Shown here: piece after piece, positions 1 to 6,938 of the stretch
Position numbering within the stretch: position 1 is the first letter of the stretch
How the letters are laid out: every line of letters begins with the position of its first letter
Source: Pseudomonadota bacterium
GTDB lineage: Bacteria; Pseudomonadota; Gammaproteobacteria; Burkholderiales; Thiobacillaceae
Assembly (NCBI GenBank): GCA_021791235.1
Contig: JAJYXA010000013.1
Coordinates: 1 to 6,938 of the forward strand
Direction of reading: 5' to 3'
DNA: 6,938 bases
Translations under genes and position numbers: made by a program
Notes under the pieces: generated by a model
The model's database searches: none
The model's input: the letters and a program-made list of their open reading frames with translations, nothing else
Told to the model about the DNA's origin: nothing

Positions 1-1638
<1,638 letters not shown>

Positions 1639-1649
1639 GCGTCTCGGCC

Positions 1650-2537
1650 CTAACGGGCGGGGCGCACCGCGATCGCCACGCCGGTGCCGGCGAGCGCCAT
1701 GCCGGCCAAGGAGAGCGGGGAGAGCCGTTCGCCGAAAGCCAGGAAGGCGAGCAGCGCGGTGCACGGCGGGACGAGATAGAACAGCACCGACAGCTTCGTG
1801 GCCGCGCCGCGCCGGATCAGAAGATGCAGCAGCGAGATGGCGCCCAGGGAGAGGACGAAGACCAGCCAGGCCAGCGCGAACAGGAACTGGCCGCTCCAGT
1901 GGATGCGCATGGTCTCGAAGGCGAGCGCGAAGGGCAGCAGCACCAGGCTGGCGGCGACGAACTGGATCACCGATCCGCTCCACAGGTCGAGCTGCGAGCA
2001 GTAGCGCTTCTGGTAGACCGTGCCCAGGGTGATGCTGACCAGGGCGAGCGCCGAGTAGGCCAGCCCGGCGCCGCTGGCGCCGGACAGCCCGATCTTCTCG
2101 AACACCACCAGGACGACGCCGCCAAAGCCCAGCACCAGCCCCGACCATTGCCTGCGAGTGACCCGCTCGCCGAGCATCCTGGCGCCCACCAGCGCGGTGA
2201 GCAGCGGCTGGATGCCGACGATCACCGCCACGATGCCCGCCGGCATGCCGGTATGGAGGGCGAGAAAGACGCCGGAGAGATAGCCGCCGTGCAGCAGGGC
2301 GCCGGCCACCGCGATATGGAACCAGAGCAGCGGCCGGTGCGGCCAGGGGCGGCGCAGCAGCAGCGCCGCGGGCAACAGCAGCACGATGACCGCGGCGAAG
2401 CGCAGGAGCAGGAAGGTCAAGGGTTCGGCGTAGGGCAGTCCGAACTTGGCGCCGATGAAGCCGCTGCTCCAGAGCAGGACGAACAGGCCCGGCGTGACCG
2501 ACAGCCAGAGCTTGGATGGGCTGCCGCTTTCCTCCAT
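1650..2537 (-). CDS. EamA/DMT-family transporter, last gene of the liv operon
   Basis: This 295-residue, very hydrophobic protein has the two-fold repeat of the drug/metabolite transporter superfamily: two EamA-like halves, roughly residues 12-145 and 155-290, each with about five membrane helices. Visible family hallmarks are LLWSSGFIGAK near residue 21, FLLLRF at 42-47, the PLLTALVGARMLGERVTRRQWSGLVLGFGGV-type segment closing the first half, and the matching PPCTALLAFLAFGERLSP segment in the second. Members sit in the inner membrane and often export amino acids or other small metabolites; the substrate here is unknown. The ATG follows the livF stop after one base (TGAAATG), and no strong Shine-Dalgarno precedes it, so translation probably depends on termination-reinitiation from livF. 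The stop (TAG) lies 11 bases from that of the convergent CoA ligase. Family assignment is secure; any functional link to the Liv importer is inferred only from operon position. Confidence 0.9.
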   Translation of the reverse strand: MEESGSPSKLWLSVTPGLFVLLWSSGFIGAKFGLPYAEPLTFLLLRFAAVIVLLLPAALLLRRPWPHRPLLWFHIAVAGALLHGGYLSGVFLALHTGMPAGIVAVIVGIQPLLTALVGARMLGERVTRRQWSGLVLGFGGVVLVVFEKIGLSGASGAGLAYSALALVSITLGTVYQKRYCSQLDLWSGSVIQFVAASLVLLPFALAFETMRIHWSGQFLFALAWLVFVLSLGAISLLHLLIRRGAATKLSVLFYLVPPCTALLAFLAFGERLSPLSLAGMALAGTGVAIAVRPAR

Positions 2538-2538
2538 T

Positions 2539-3246
2539 TCAGTGCAGGCGCACCCCGACCCATTTGTCGAGCTGGCTGAGATCCTGGAGCTGGCTGCCGC
2601 TCTCGGCGCGATGCACGACGCTGCCGCGCTCCAGCACCAGGCAGCGATCGGTCAGGCGCAGCGCCTGCTCGACGTGCTGTTCGACCAGGATCAGCGCCTG
2701 ACCCTCTTGCTTGGCCATGCGTCCGATCGCCGCGCACAGTTCATCGACGATCACCGGCGCGAGCCCTTCCAGCGGCTCGTCCAGGAGCAGCAGCCGGGGG
2801 TTGAGCATCAGGGCGCGGCCGATCGCGAGCATCTGCTGCTCGCCGCCGGACAACTCGTTGCCCCAGTTCTTGCGCCGCTCCTTCAGGCGCGGGAACAGCG
2901 CATAGACGCGCGCCAGATCCCACTTTCCCGGGCGCGAGGTGACCGCCAGGTTTTCCTCCACCGTCAGCGACGCGAATATCTCCCGCTCCTGCGGCACCCA
3001 GCCCAGGCCGAGGCTGGGGCGCCGATGGACGGGAATGCCGGCCAGATCCTGGCCGAAGCAGGTGAGCGTGCCGCGCTGCACCCGGGTGTGGCCCATCAGG
3101 GTCAGCAGCAGGGTGCTCTTGCCGACGCCGTTGCGCCCCAGCAGCGCCAGGCTCTCGCCCTCGTTCATCGAGAACGAGCAGGCATCGAGGACGATGGCTT
3201 CGCCATAGCCGGCGAAGAGGTTATCGACCTTGAGCATCTCAGTCAT
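2539..3246 (-). CDS. livF: Branched-chain amino acid-type ABC transporter, ATP-binding protein LivF
   Basis: LivF is one of the two cytoplasmic ATPases that power the LivHM permease, a HAAT-family importer of branched-chain amino acids and, in many catabolic relatives, of aromatic or dicarboxylic acids. The 235-residue length is typical. All nucleotide-binding elements are present: Walker A GRNGVGKST (37-45), Q-loop Gln86 in WVPQ, signature LSGGEQQ (132-138), Walker B LLLLDEP (152-158) and switch His191 in LVEQH. The GLAP stretch just after Walker B and the compact C-terminus without a BCA_ABC_TP_C-type tail distinguish LivF from LivG. The start ATG overlaps the end of livG by eight bases (ATGACTGA). 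No strong Shine-Dalgarno is seen, consistent with coupling to livG. A second in-frame ATG at codon 4 (3237) is a possible alternative start. The true solute cannot be read from this subunit. Confidence 0.95.
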   Translation of the reverse strand: MTEMLKVDNLFAGYGEAIVLDACSFSMNEGESLALLGRNGVGKSTLLLTLMGHTRVQRGTLTCFGQDLAGIPVHRRPSLGLGWVPQEREIFASLTVEENLAVTSRPGKWDLARVYALFPRLKERRKNWGNELSGGEQQMLAIGRALMLNPRLLLLDEPLEGLAPVIVDELCAAIGRMAKQEGQALILVEQHVEQALRLTDRCLVLERGSVVHRAESGSQLQDLSQLDKWVGVRLH

Positions 3247-4000
3247 GATGTTTGCCCAGATAGACTTCTTGGACGCGCGGGTCTCCGGCGATCTCGGCCG
3301 GCGTTCCCGACACCAGTTCCGCGCCGCTGACCAGCACCGTGATCCGCTGCGCGAAGCGGAAGACCAGCGACATGTCGTGCTCGATCAGGAGGATGCTGAT
3401 CTCCTGCGGCAGTTCCGCGAGCACCGCCAGCAGTTCGTCGCTCTCCCCTTCGGGCACCCCGGCCGCGGGCTCGTCGAGCAGCAGCACCTTGGGCCGCAGC
3501 GCCAGCGCCAGCGCCATCTCCAGCAGGCGCTGCTTGCCGTAAGCGAGTTCCCGGGTCTGGCGCTGGCAGTCATCGGCCAGGTTGAGGCGTTCGAGCAGGG
3601 CGTGGGCTTCGTCGATCTCCTTGCGGCGGCGGGTGAGTTTGAAGAAACGCCGGTCGAGCAGGCTCAGATTGCCCTGCTCGCGCTCGCAGATCACCGCGGT
3701 CACGGCTTCCAGCGGAGTCAAGTGCGGGAACAGGGAATTGATCTGGAAGGTCCGCGCCAGACCGCGCCGGGCGCGCTTGTAGGGCGGCAGCGCGGTGATG
3801 TCTTCGCCGTCGAGCCAAATGGCGCCCGAGGACGGGCGCAGCACGCCGGTCAACTGATTGATCAGCGTCGTCTTGCCGGCGCCGTTCGGCCCGATCAGGG
3901 CGTGCCGCGCGCCGGCCTCCAGCGACAGATTGACGCTCTGGGTGACCTTCAGGCCGCCGAAAGATTTGCACAGGTCGGTCGTCTGCAGCATGGGCTTCAT
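3239..4000 (-). CDS. livG: Branched-chain amino acid-type ABC transporter, ATP-binding protein LivG
   Basis: LivG pairs with LivF to form the ATPase dimer below the LivHM membrane channel. The 253-residue protein carries Walker A GPNGAGKTT (37-45), Q-loop Gln86 in ARTFQ, a signature of the LAYGKQR form (152-158) typical of LivG rather than LSGGQ, Walker B VLLLDEP (172-178) followed by AAG, and switch His208 in LLIEHDM. The C-terminus (GTPAEIAGDPRVQEVYLG) is the BCA_ABC_TP_C-type tail that marks LivG. The start overlaps the livM stop as ATGA, and AGGGAG at 4007-4012 lies six bases upstream of the ATG, a good ribosome binding site that supports this start. The basic insert around residues 117-127 (RRFFKLTRRRKE) is in the usual variable helical region. 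It lies third in the livHMGF order. Confidence 0.95.
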   Translation of the reverse strand: MKPMLQTTDLCKSFGGLKVTQSVNLSLEAGARHALIGPNGAGKTTLINQLTGVLRPSSGAIWLDGEDITALPPYKRARRGLARTFQINSLFPHLTPLEAVTAVICEREQGNLSLLDRRFFKLTRRRKEIDEAHALLERLNLADDCQRQTRELAYGKQRLLEMALALALRPKVLLLDEPAAGVPEGESDELLAVLAELPQEISILLIEHDMSLVFRFAQRITVLVSGAELVSGTPAEIAGDPRVQEVYLGKHHD

Positions 4001-5013
4001 GCTCGGCTCCCTGGCCGACGGCGCGTGGCGAGATGCGACAGGTTTTTCAAGCCGCCCAGGACGCCGCTGCGCATATAACGGGTGGTGACGATCAGGAGGA
4101 TGCCGAGCCAGAACAGCCAGTATTGGGCGTTGAGGGTGGACAGCCAGTTTTGCGCCAGCAGGAAGACGGCGGCGCCGATGAAGCCGCCGTACAGGGTGGC
4201 GGTGCCGCCGACCAGCAGAATGATCAGCAGGTCCGCCGAGCGCTCGAAGCTGAACACGTCGAGCGCGACGAACTGCGTGGTCTGGGTCAGCAGTGCGCCG
4301 CTGATCCCGGCGATCACCGCCGCGAAGGTGTAGATGTTGGTCAGCCGCGCGCGGATCGGGATGCCGATCGCCACCGCGCGCTGGGGGTTCTCGCGGATGC
4401 TGCGCAGCGACAAGCCGTAGGGCGCGGTCATCAGGGCGCGGACCACCGCGAAGATCAGGAAGCAGACGGTGAGCACGTAGAAATAGGCGGTCTTGCCGTA
4501 CAGGTCGAAATCGAACAGTCCCAGCACCCGACCGGCCACCATGCCTTGCAGCCCGTCGACGCCCCCCGTCAGGTTGGTGGCCTCGTTGGCGAGCTCATGG
4601 AGCAGCAGGCCCAGTCCCAGCGTGATCATCAGGCGCGACATGTCCCTGCCGCGCAACACCAGGAAGCTGGTCAGGTAGCCGAAGGCGCCGGCGACCGCGC
4701 CGGCGGCCAGGAGGCCCAGGACCGGCTCGGTGTAGCCGACCGTCGTCAGCAGTCCGGCGGTGTAGGCGCCCAGGCCGAAAAACGCCGCGTGGCCCAGGGT
4801 GACGATGCCGGCGTAGCCGAGAATCAGGTCGAGCGATACCGCGAACAGGCCGGTGATCAGGATCTGCGCGGCGAGCATCAGATTGTCGGGAAACAGGAAG
4901 TAGACCGCGATCAGGGCCAGCCAGAAGGCGATCTCGTATCGGCTCCAGCGCTCCTGAGCGGCGAGCGCCAGCAGGTAGTGGGGCTTCGGGTCGGTGCGGC
5001 CACGGGCATTCAT
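3997..5013 (-). CDS. livM: Branched-chain amino acid-type ABC transporter, permease LivM
   Basis: LivM is one of two inner-membrane permease subunits of the Liv/HAAT importer. I place the start at the ATG at 5013, giving 338 residues. It overlaps the livH stop as ATGA and has GGAG at 5023-5026 nine bases upstream. A much longer reading frame open to 5964 merely continues antisense of this start, out of frame through livH, and should not be used. Visible hallmarks are a soluble N-terminus of about 26 residues, a first helix near 28-42, the permease motif LGYAGIVTLGHAAFFGLGAY (65-84), the cytoplasmic coupling loop SIRENPQRAVAIGIP (about 204-218) and the GGTATLYGGFIGAAVF segment near the C-terminus, followed by an arginine-rich tail. 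Roughly nine or ten membrane segments are expected. The family assignment is secure; the substrate is not. Confidence 0.94.
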   Translation of the reverse strand: MNARGRTDPKPHYLLALAAQERWSRYEIAFWLALIAVYFLFPDNLMLAAQILITGLFAVSLDLILGYAGIVTLGHAAFFGLGAYTAGLLTTVGYTEPVLGLLAAGAVAGAFGYLTSFLVLRGRDMSRLMITLGLGLLLHELANEATNLTGGVDGLQGMVAGRVLGLFDFDLYGKTAYFYVLTVCFLIFAVVRALMTAPYGLSLRSIRENPQRAVAIGIPIRARLTNIYTFAAVIAGISGALLTQTTQFVALDVFSFERSADLLIILLVGGTATLYGGFIGAAVFLLAQNWLSTLNAQYWLFWLGILLIVTTRYMRSGVLGGLKNLSHLATRRRPGSRA

Positions 5014-5879
5014 ATTGACTTTCTCCGACCCAGCAGTCCGTGGGGGAACATCAGCAGCAGCACGATCATCATCACGTAGATGAGGAAGGCGCCGGTCTGG
5101 GGGATGTAATACTTGCCGGCGGTGTCGGCGACACCCAGGAGCAGGGCGGCGCTGAGCGTGCCGATGATCGAACCGGGGCCGCCGACCACCACGATCAGCA
5201 GGAAGTAGACCAGATACTTGAGCGGAAAATTGGGATCCAGGCCCAGCACCTCGACGCCCAGCGCGCCGCCCAGGCCGGCCAGGCCGCTGCCCAAGGCGAA
5301 GGTGATCTGGAACACCCGCTCGACCGGGATGCCCATGGCTTCGGCGGTGCGCGGCCGTTCGACCGAGGCGCGCACCTTGGCGCCGAAACGGGTGCGCTCC
5401 AGGCCGAACACCAGCCCCAGGGTGATCGCCGCACCCAGCGCCATCAGGAACAGGCGGTAGCGCGACAATTCCAGTCCGCCCACCGCCAGCTGGCCGTTCA
5501 TCCAGCCCGGGATATTGATCGGCTGCTGTCCCGGACCCCAGAAGTAGGTCGCCCCGGCGACGGCGACGAAAATGATCCCGACCGTGAGCAGCACCTGATC
5601 CAGGTGCGTGCTCTTGTACAGCGGCCGATAGAGCGTGCGTTCCAGCACCAGGCTGACCAGCGCGACCAGCACGAAGATGATCGGCAGGGCGGCGAGGAAG
5701 CCGATGCCGAAGCGTCCCATCAACAGCACCAGCAGGTAGCCGCCGAGCATGGCGAAGACGCCGTGGGCGAGATTGATGAAACCCATCAGGCCGAGGGTCA
5801 CCGACAGCCCGACCGAGATCAGGAAGAGCAGGGTGCCGTAGGCCAGTCCGTCGAACAGCAGGCCGAGAAAATGCAGCAT
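5010..5879 (-). CDS. livH: Branched-chain amino acid-type ABC transporter, permease LivH
   Basis: LivH is the second inner-membrane permease subunit, forming a heterodimer with LivM. The ATG at 5879 gives 289 residues, the usual LivH length, and starts with the expected MLHFLGLLFDGLAYG membrane segment. GGAG at 5888-5891 is eight bases upstream. An in-frame ATG at 6005 would add 42 polar residues with no family counterpart and would run through the promoter-like region, so it is rejected. Family motifs are GLMGFINLAHGVFAMLGGY (30-48), the coupling loop TAEAMGIPVERVFQITFALGSGLAG (about 175-205) and VVVGGPGSIIGTL (about 228-242). About eight membrane helices are likely. It is the first gene of the livHMGF-DMT operon. 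No livK binding-protein gene adjoins it on either side within the window, so the solute-binding subunit must be encoded elsewhere. Confidence 0.94.
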   Translation of the reverse strand: MLHFLGLLFDGLAYGTLLFLISVGLSVTLGLMGFINLAHGVFAMLGGYLLVLLMGRFGIGFLAALPIIFVLVALVSLVLERTLYRPLYKSTHLDQVLLTVGIIFVAVAGATYFWGPGQQPINIPGWMNGQLAVGGLELSRYRLFLMALGAAITLGLVFGLERTRFGAKVRASVERPRTAEAMGIPVERVFQITFALGSGLAGLGGALGVEVLGLDPNFPLKYLVYFLLIVVVGGPGSIIGTLSAALLLGVADTAGKYYIPQTGAFLIYVMMIVLLLMFPHGLLGRRKSI

Positions 5880-5893
5880 AAATTCGTCTCCGT

Positions 5894-5931
5894 CGTCGGG
5901 ATTCGCGCGCTTCGATCCCGACGTTGTTTTT
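5894..5931 (+). terminator. Rho-independent terminator-like hairpin (plus strand), also a livH leader stem-loop
   Basis: Perfect 9-base arms CGTCGGGAT (5894-5902) and ATCCCGACG (5915-5923) enclose a 12-base loop. On the plus strand the stem is followed by TTGTTTTT (5924-5931), the standard layout of an intrinsic terminator. No plus-strand gene ends here, so if active it would stop transcription antisense to livH. On the minus strand the same stem lies in the livH leader, ending only a few bases before the GGAG ribosome binding site, where no T-run follows. It may therefore influence livH translation or mRNA stability. The structure is plain in the sequence; either function is inferred. Confidence 0.45.
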
Positions 5932-5946
5932 CCGGGCAGATCCGAT

Positions 5947-5974
5947 ATGTCGCCATGTCGCCAAATCGTGGCGA
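5947..5974. repeat. Tandem ATGTCGCC octamer plus inverted TCGCCA/TGGCGA
   Basis: ATGTCGCC occurs twice back to back (5947-5954 and 5955-5962), and the second copy's TCGCCA (5958-5963) is mirrored by TGGCGA (5969-5974) across a five-base spacer. The array overlaps the predicted livH transcription start and early leader. It could be a downstream operator, a 5' end hairpin in the liv mRNA, or chance; the sequence alone does not decide. Confidence 0.4.
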
Positions 5975-5991
5975 TTGTACCGTGCGCACGG
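5974..5991 (-). promoter_or_regulatory. Possible livH promoter -10 (TACAAT) abutting a perfect 12-base palindrome
   Basis: Read on the minus strand, CCGTGCGCACGG (5991-5980) is a perfect palindrome followed immediately by TACAAT (5979-5974), one base from the sigma-70 -10 consensus. No convincing -35 lies at 17 bases; TGGTCA (6004-5999) matches TTGACA at four of six positions but with a 19-base spacer. Transcription would begin near 5966-5969, leaving a leader of roughly 90 bases before livH. A palindrome filling the -10/-35 spacer is a common operator position, so a dimeric regulator may bind here. The weak -35 fits a regulated promoter. All of this is inferred from pattern. Confidence 0.4.
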
Positions 5992-6005
5992 CTGGTTCTG
6001 ACCAT

Positions 6006-6029
6006 CCGGTCGAACCTGGAACCGACCGG
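6006..6029. repeat. Inverted repeat CCGGTCG / CGACCGG upstream of the livH promoter region
   Basis: Seven-base perfect arms CCGGTCG (6006-6012) and CGACCGG (6023-6029) flank a ten-base centre. The same core recurs nearby as the self-complementary GACCGGTC (6075-6082). No T-run follows on either strand, so it does not look like a terminator. Its position a few tens of bases upstream of the TACAAT element fits a regulator or activator site better, but in GC-rich DNA such repeats also arise by chance. Confidence 0.3.
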
Positions 6030-6141
6030 CTCAGATGTCTCCGCCGGACGAAGATCAGGTTGCCTCCGCCGCTGGACCGGTCAGAGTCGGGAATATCCGC
6101 CTCTTTGAGGCAACTCCATCGCCGCCTGAAACACACCGCGG

Positions 6142-6600
6142 CTAGGCGCTCCTCCAGGGATGGTCGAGCCTGCCCTGCTGGAAGTCGACCAGGCGGCTGC
6201 GCAGATCGTCGGGGAAGGGCACGGCGCGGCCGGTCTCGAAGGAGTTCACGCACAGCGTGAGCAGCGCCGTTATCCTGATCTGGTTTTCGAAGAGGGCGTG
6301 AACCTTGAGTTTGAGCGAGCTGTTGCCGATGCGCTCCACCTGCAGCGTCAGGGTGATGACTTCGCCGATCTTGGACGGGGCGACGAAGTCGCACTGGATA
6401 TTGACCATGGGCAGCCCCATCCGCCGGTTGGTGATGAAGCCGGCGTAGTCGATGCCCAGGGCGTGGTTGAACCAGTCTTCCACCAGACCGTTGAACATCA
6501 CGAAATAATGCGGATAGAAGATGATCCCGGCCGGGTCGCAGTGCGAGAAGCGCACCAGCACGTCGCTGTAGAAGACATCTTTCTTTGTTTCAGTGCTCAT
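6142..6600 (-). CDS. Hot-dog acyl-CoA thioesterase, 4-hydroxybenzoyl-CoA thioesterase family
   Basis: I choose the ATG at 6600 (152 residues): GAGGA at 6608-6612 lies seven bases upstream, and the earlier ATG at 6687 would add 29 residues with no family match that run through repeat-like DNA. The protein is a single hot-dog domain of the 4HBT/YbgC type, which hydrolyses acyl-CoA to free acid and CoA in the cytoplasm. The key segment VRFSHCDPAGIIFYPHYF (16-33) contains Asp22 at the place of the catalytic aspartate of the Pseudomonas 4-hydroxybenzoyl-CoA thioesterase (CDPAGIVWYP form), and the downstream GLPMVNIQCDFVAP strand matches the family. Next to a CoA ligase and an organic-acid-type importer, it may release CoA trapped as an aromatic or other acyl thioester; short-chain or dihydroxynaphthoyl-CoA hydrolase activity is also possible. 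It lies 262 bases upstream of livH on the same strand, and a separate promoter for livH is suspected. Confidence 0.88.
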   Translation of the reverse strand: MSTETKKDVFYSDVLVRFSHCDPAGIIFYPHYFVMFNGLVEDWFNHALGIDYAGFITNRRMGLPMVNIQCDFVAPSKIGEVITLTLQVERIGNSSLKLKVHALFENQIRITALLTLCVNSFETGRAVPFPDDLRSRLVDFQQGRLDHPWRSA

Positions 6601-6638
6601 GCTGCATTCCTCAAGTCTTGCTGTGGAGCATCGATTGC

Positions 6639-6739
6639 TCGTCGTTGCGAGGCCGAACCAGAGAGATGGTTTCGCTGCGCCCGCCATGAACCCTCAAGCT
6701 TGCTCCGCAAAGACGAACCGTTTCGTCACTGCGAGGCCG
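6639..6739. repeat. Two degenerate copies of a TCGT-N2/3-TGCGAGGCCG repeat in the msrA-thioesterase gap
   Basis: TCGTCGTTGCGAGGCCG (6639-6655) and TCGTCACTGCGAGGCCG (6723-6739) are direct copies differing at two of 17 positions. They resemble the dispersed GTCATTGCGAGG-type intergenic repeats of many bacterial genomes. The first copy runs into an imperfect hairpin, CGAACCA (6654-6660) pairing with TGGTTTCG (6667-6674) with one bulged T. The 175-base gap 6601-6775 otherwise holds only the thioesterase ribosome binding site; I see no convincing promoter or T-tailed terminator in it. The assignment to a known repeat family is from memory of the consensus and is unverified. Confidence 0.45.
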
Positions 6740-6775
6740 CCCGTACCCCGGCGAGGGCAAAGCGTTCTATGGGGT

Positions 6776-6938
6776 TCAGGCGCCGTCTTTCAGCCGGTCG
6801 CGGAATTTAGCACGGAATTTCGCCAGCTTCGGCGCGATCACCGCCTGGCAATAGCCCTGCTCGCGGTGCCGCGCGAAGTATTCCTGGTGGTAGCCCTCCG
6901 CCGGCCAGAAGCCCGCCGCCGGCGCGCCCGCCAGCGGG
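6776..6938 (-). CDS. msrA: Peptide methionine sulfoxide reductase MsrA, C-terminal part (cut by window edge)
   Basis: The last 53 complete codons read to a TGA at 6778-6776; the 5' part lies beyond the right edge. The peptide contains [33 protein letters not shown], in which the PAE-YHQ-Y block and the following YC-VI-PKL-KFR block are the conserved C-terminal signature of MsrA. MsrA reduces methionine-S-sulfoxide in proteins, usually with thioredoxin as electron donor; the catalytic GCFW motif is N-terminal and outside the window. The cysteine in GYC is positioned like the resolving cysteine of many MsrA enzymes. It is a housekeeping repair gene and has no evident functional tie to the transport cluster. 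Intactness cannot be judged. Confidence 0.88.
   Translation of the reverse strand, partial: PLAGAPAAGFWPAEGYHQEYFARHREQGYCQAVIAPKLAKFRAKFRDRLKDGA

Noticed and set aside
1647..1658. Small hairpin GCCC-TAAC-GGGC between the converging ligase and DMT genes as a bidirectional terminator
   Set aside because: Only four base pairs, overlapping the DMT stop codon and lacking a T-run on either side; too weak to call.
1824..3330. Plus-strand open frames opposite the DMT gene and livF (1824-2579, 2446-3330)
   Set aside because: These are also shadows: low-complexity composition, no motifs, and complete overlap with well-supported genes on the other strand.
3524..3547. Degenerate ABC signature (LAYGKQR) in LivG as a sign of a defective ATPase
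   Set aside because: From memory, LivG proteins including the E. coli one commonly carry an LAYG-type signature, and all other ATPase motifs are intact, so this is normal family variation.
3997..5964. A 655-codon minus-strand open frame covering livM and most of livH
   Set aside because: Its first half is an out-of-frame, arginine-rich reading of livH. The true livM start is at 5013, supported by an ATGA overlap, a ribosome binding site and permease homology.
5880..6005. Extended livH start at 6005 adding 42 residues
   Set aside because: The extension is polar, unlike any LivH N-terminus, and covers the hairpin, tandem repeat and -10-like element. The ATG at 5879 has a good ribosome binding site and gives the family length.
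6099..6111. Hairpin GCCTC-TTT-GAGGC downstream of the thioesterase gene as its terminator
   Set aside because: A five-base-pair stem with a three-base loop and no T-run on the minus strand; not convincing as an intrinsic terminator.
4033..6260. Long plus-strand open frames opposite the permease genes (4033-5079 and 5040-6260)
   Set aside because: They are antisense shadows rich in Gln, Arg, Asp and Glu, produced by GC-rich codon bias opposite hydrophobic permeases. No recognisable domain and no ribosome binding site support them.
6601..6687. Extended thioesterase start at 6687
   Set aside because: The added 29 residues are encoded by repeat-like DNA and have no family counterpart; GAGGA sits correctly before the ATG at 6600.

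Overview
This window is a GC-rich stretch of what is probably a proteobacterial chromosome. The GC-rich third codon positions and the combination of an alicyclic/aromatic-acid-type CoA ligase, a Liv-type ABC importer and a 4-hydroxybenzoyl-CoA-type thioesterase suggest a betaproteobacterium that degrades aromatic or cyclic acids, perhaps of the Rhodocyclales type. The placement is inferred from gene content, not from a phylogenetic marker. Coding density is high and nearly everything reads on the minus strand.

Layout, left to right: an AMP-forming acyl-CoA ligase on the plus strand, from the first base to 1638, closest in character to cyclohexanecarboxylate-CoA ligase. It converges, with an 11-base gap, on a minus-strand operon. 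Read in its own direction, that operon is livH (5879-5010), livM (5013-3997), livG (4000-3239), livF (3246-2539) and an EamA/DMT-family transporter (2537-1650). Its junctions are ATGA overlaps (livH/livM and livM/livG), an 8-base overlap (livG/livF) and a single-base gap (livF/DMT), so the five genes are almost certainly transcribed together and translationally coupled. No periplasmic binding protein (LivK) gene is in the window.

Upstream of livH is a 262-base non-coding region with several symmetrical elements: a TACAAT -10-like hexamer abutting a perfect 12-base palindrome, a tandem octamer, and a 9-base-pair hairpin just ahead of the livH ribosome binding site, which reads as an intrinsic terminator on the plus strand. 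Beyond it lie a hot-dog thioesterase (6600-6142), a 175-base gap with two degenerate copies of a short repeat, and the C-terminal 53 codons of msrA running off the right edge.

A plausible joint role is uptake of an organic acid or amino acid by the Liv transporter, activation by the CoA ligase, and relief of stalled acyl-CoA by the thioesterase, with the DMT protein moving a related metabolite. The substrate is not determinable here. I see no clearly novel defence, mobile or RNA-guided system. The most interesting material is the regulatory region before livH and the DMT gene appended to the liv operon.
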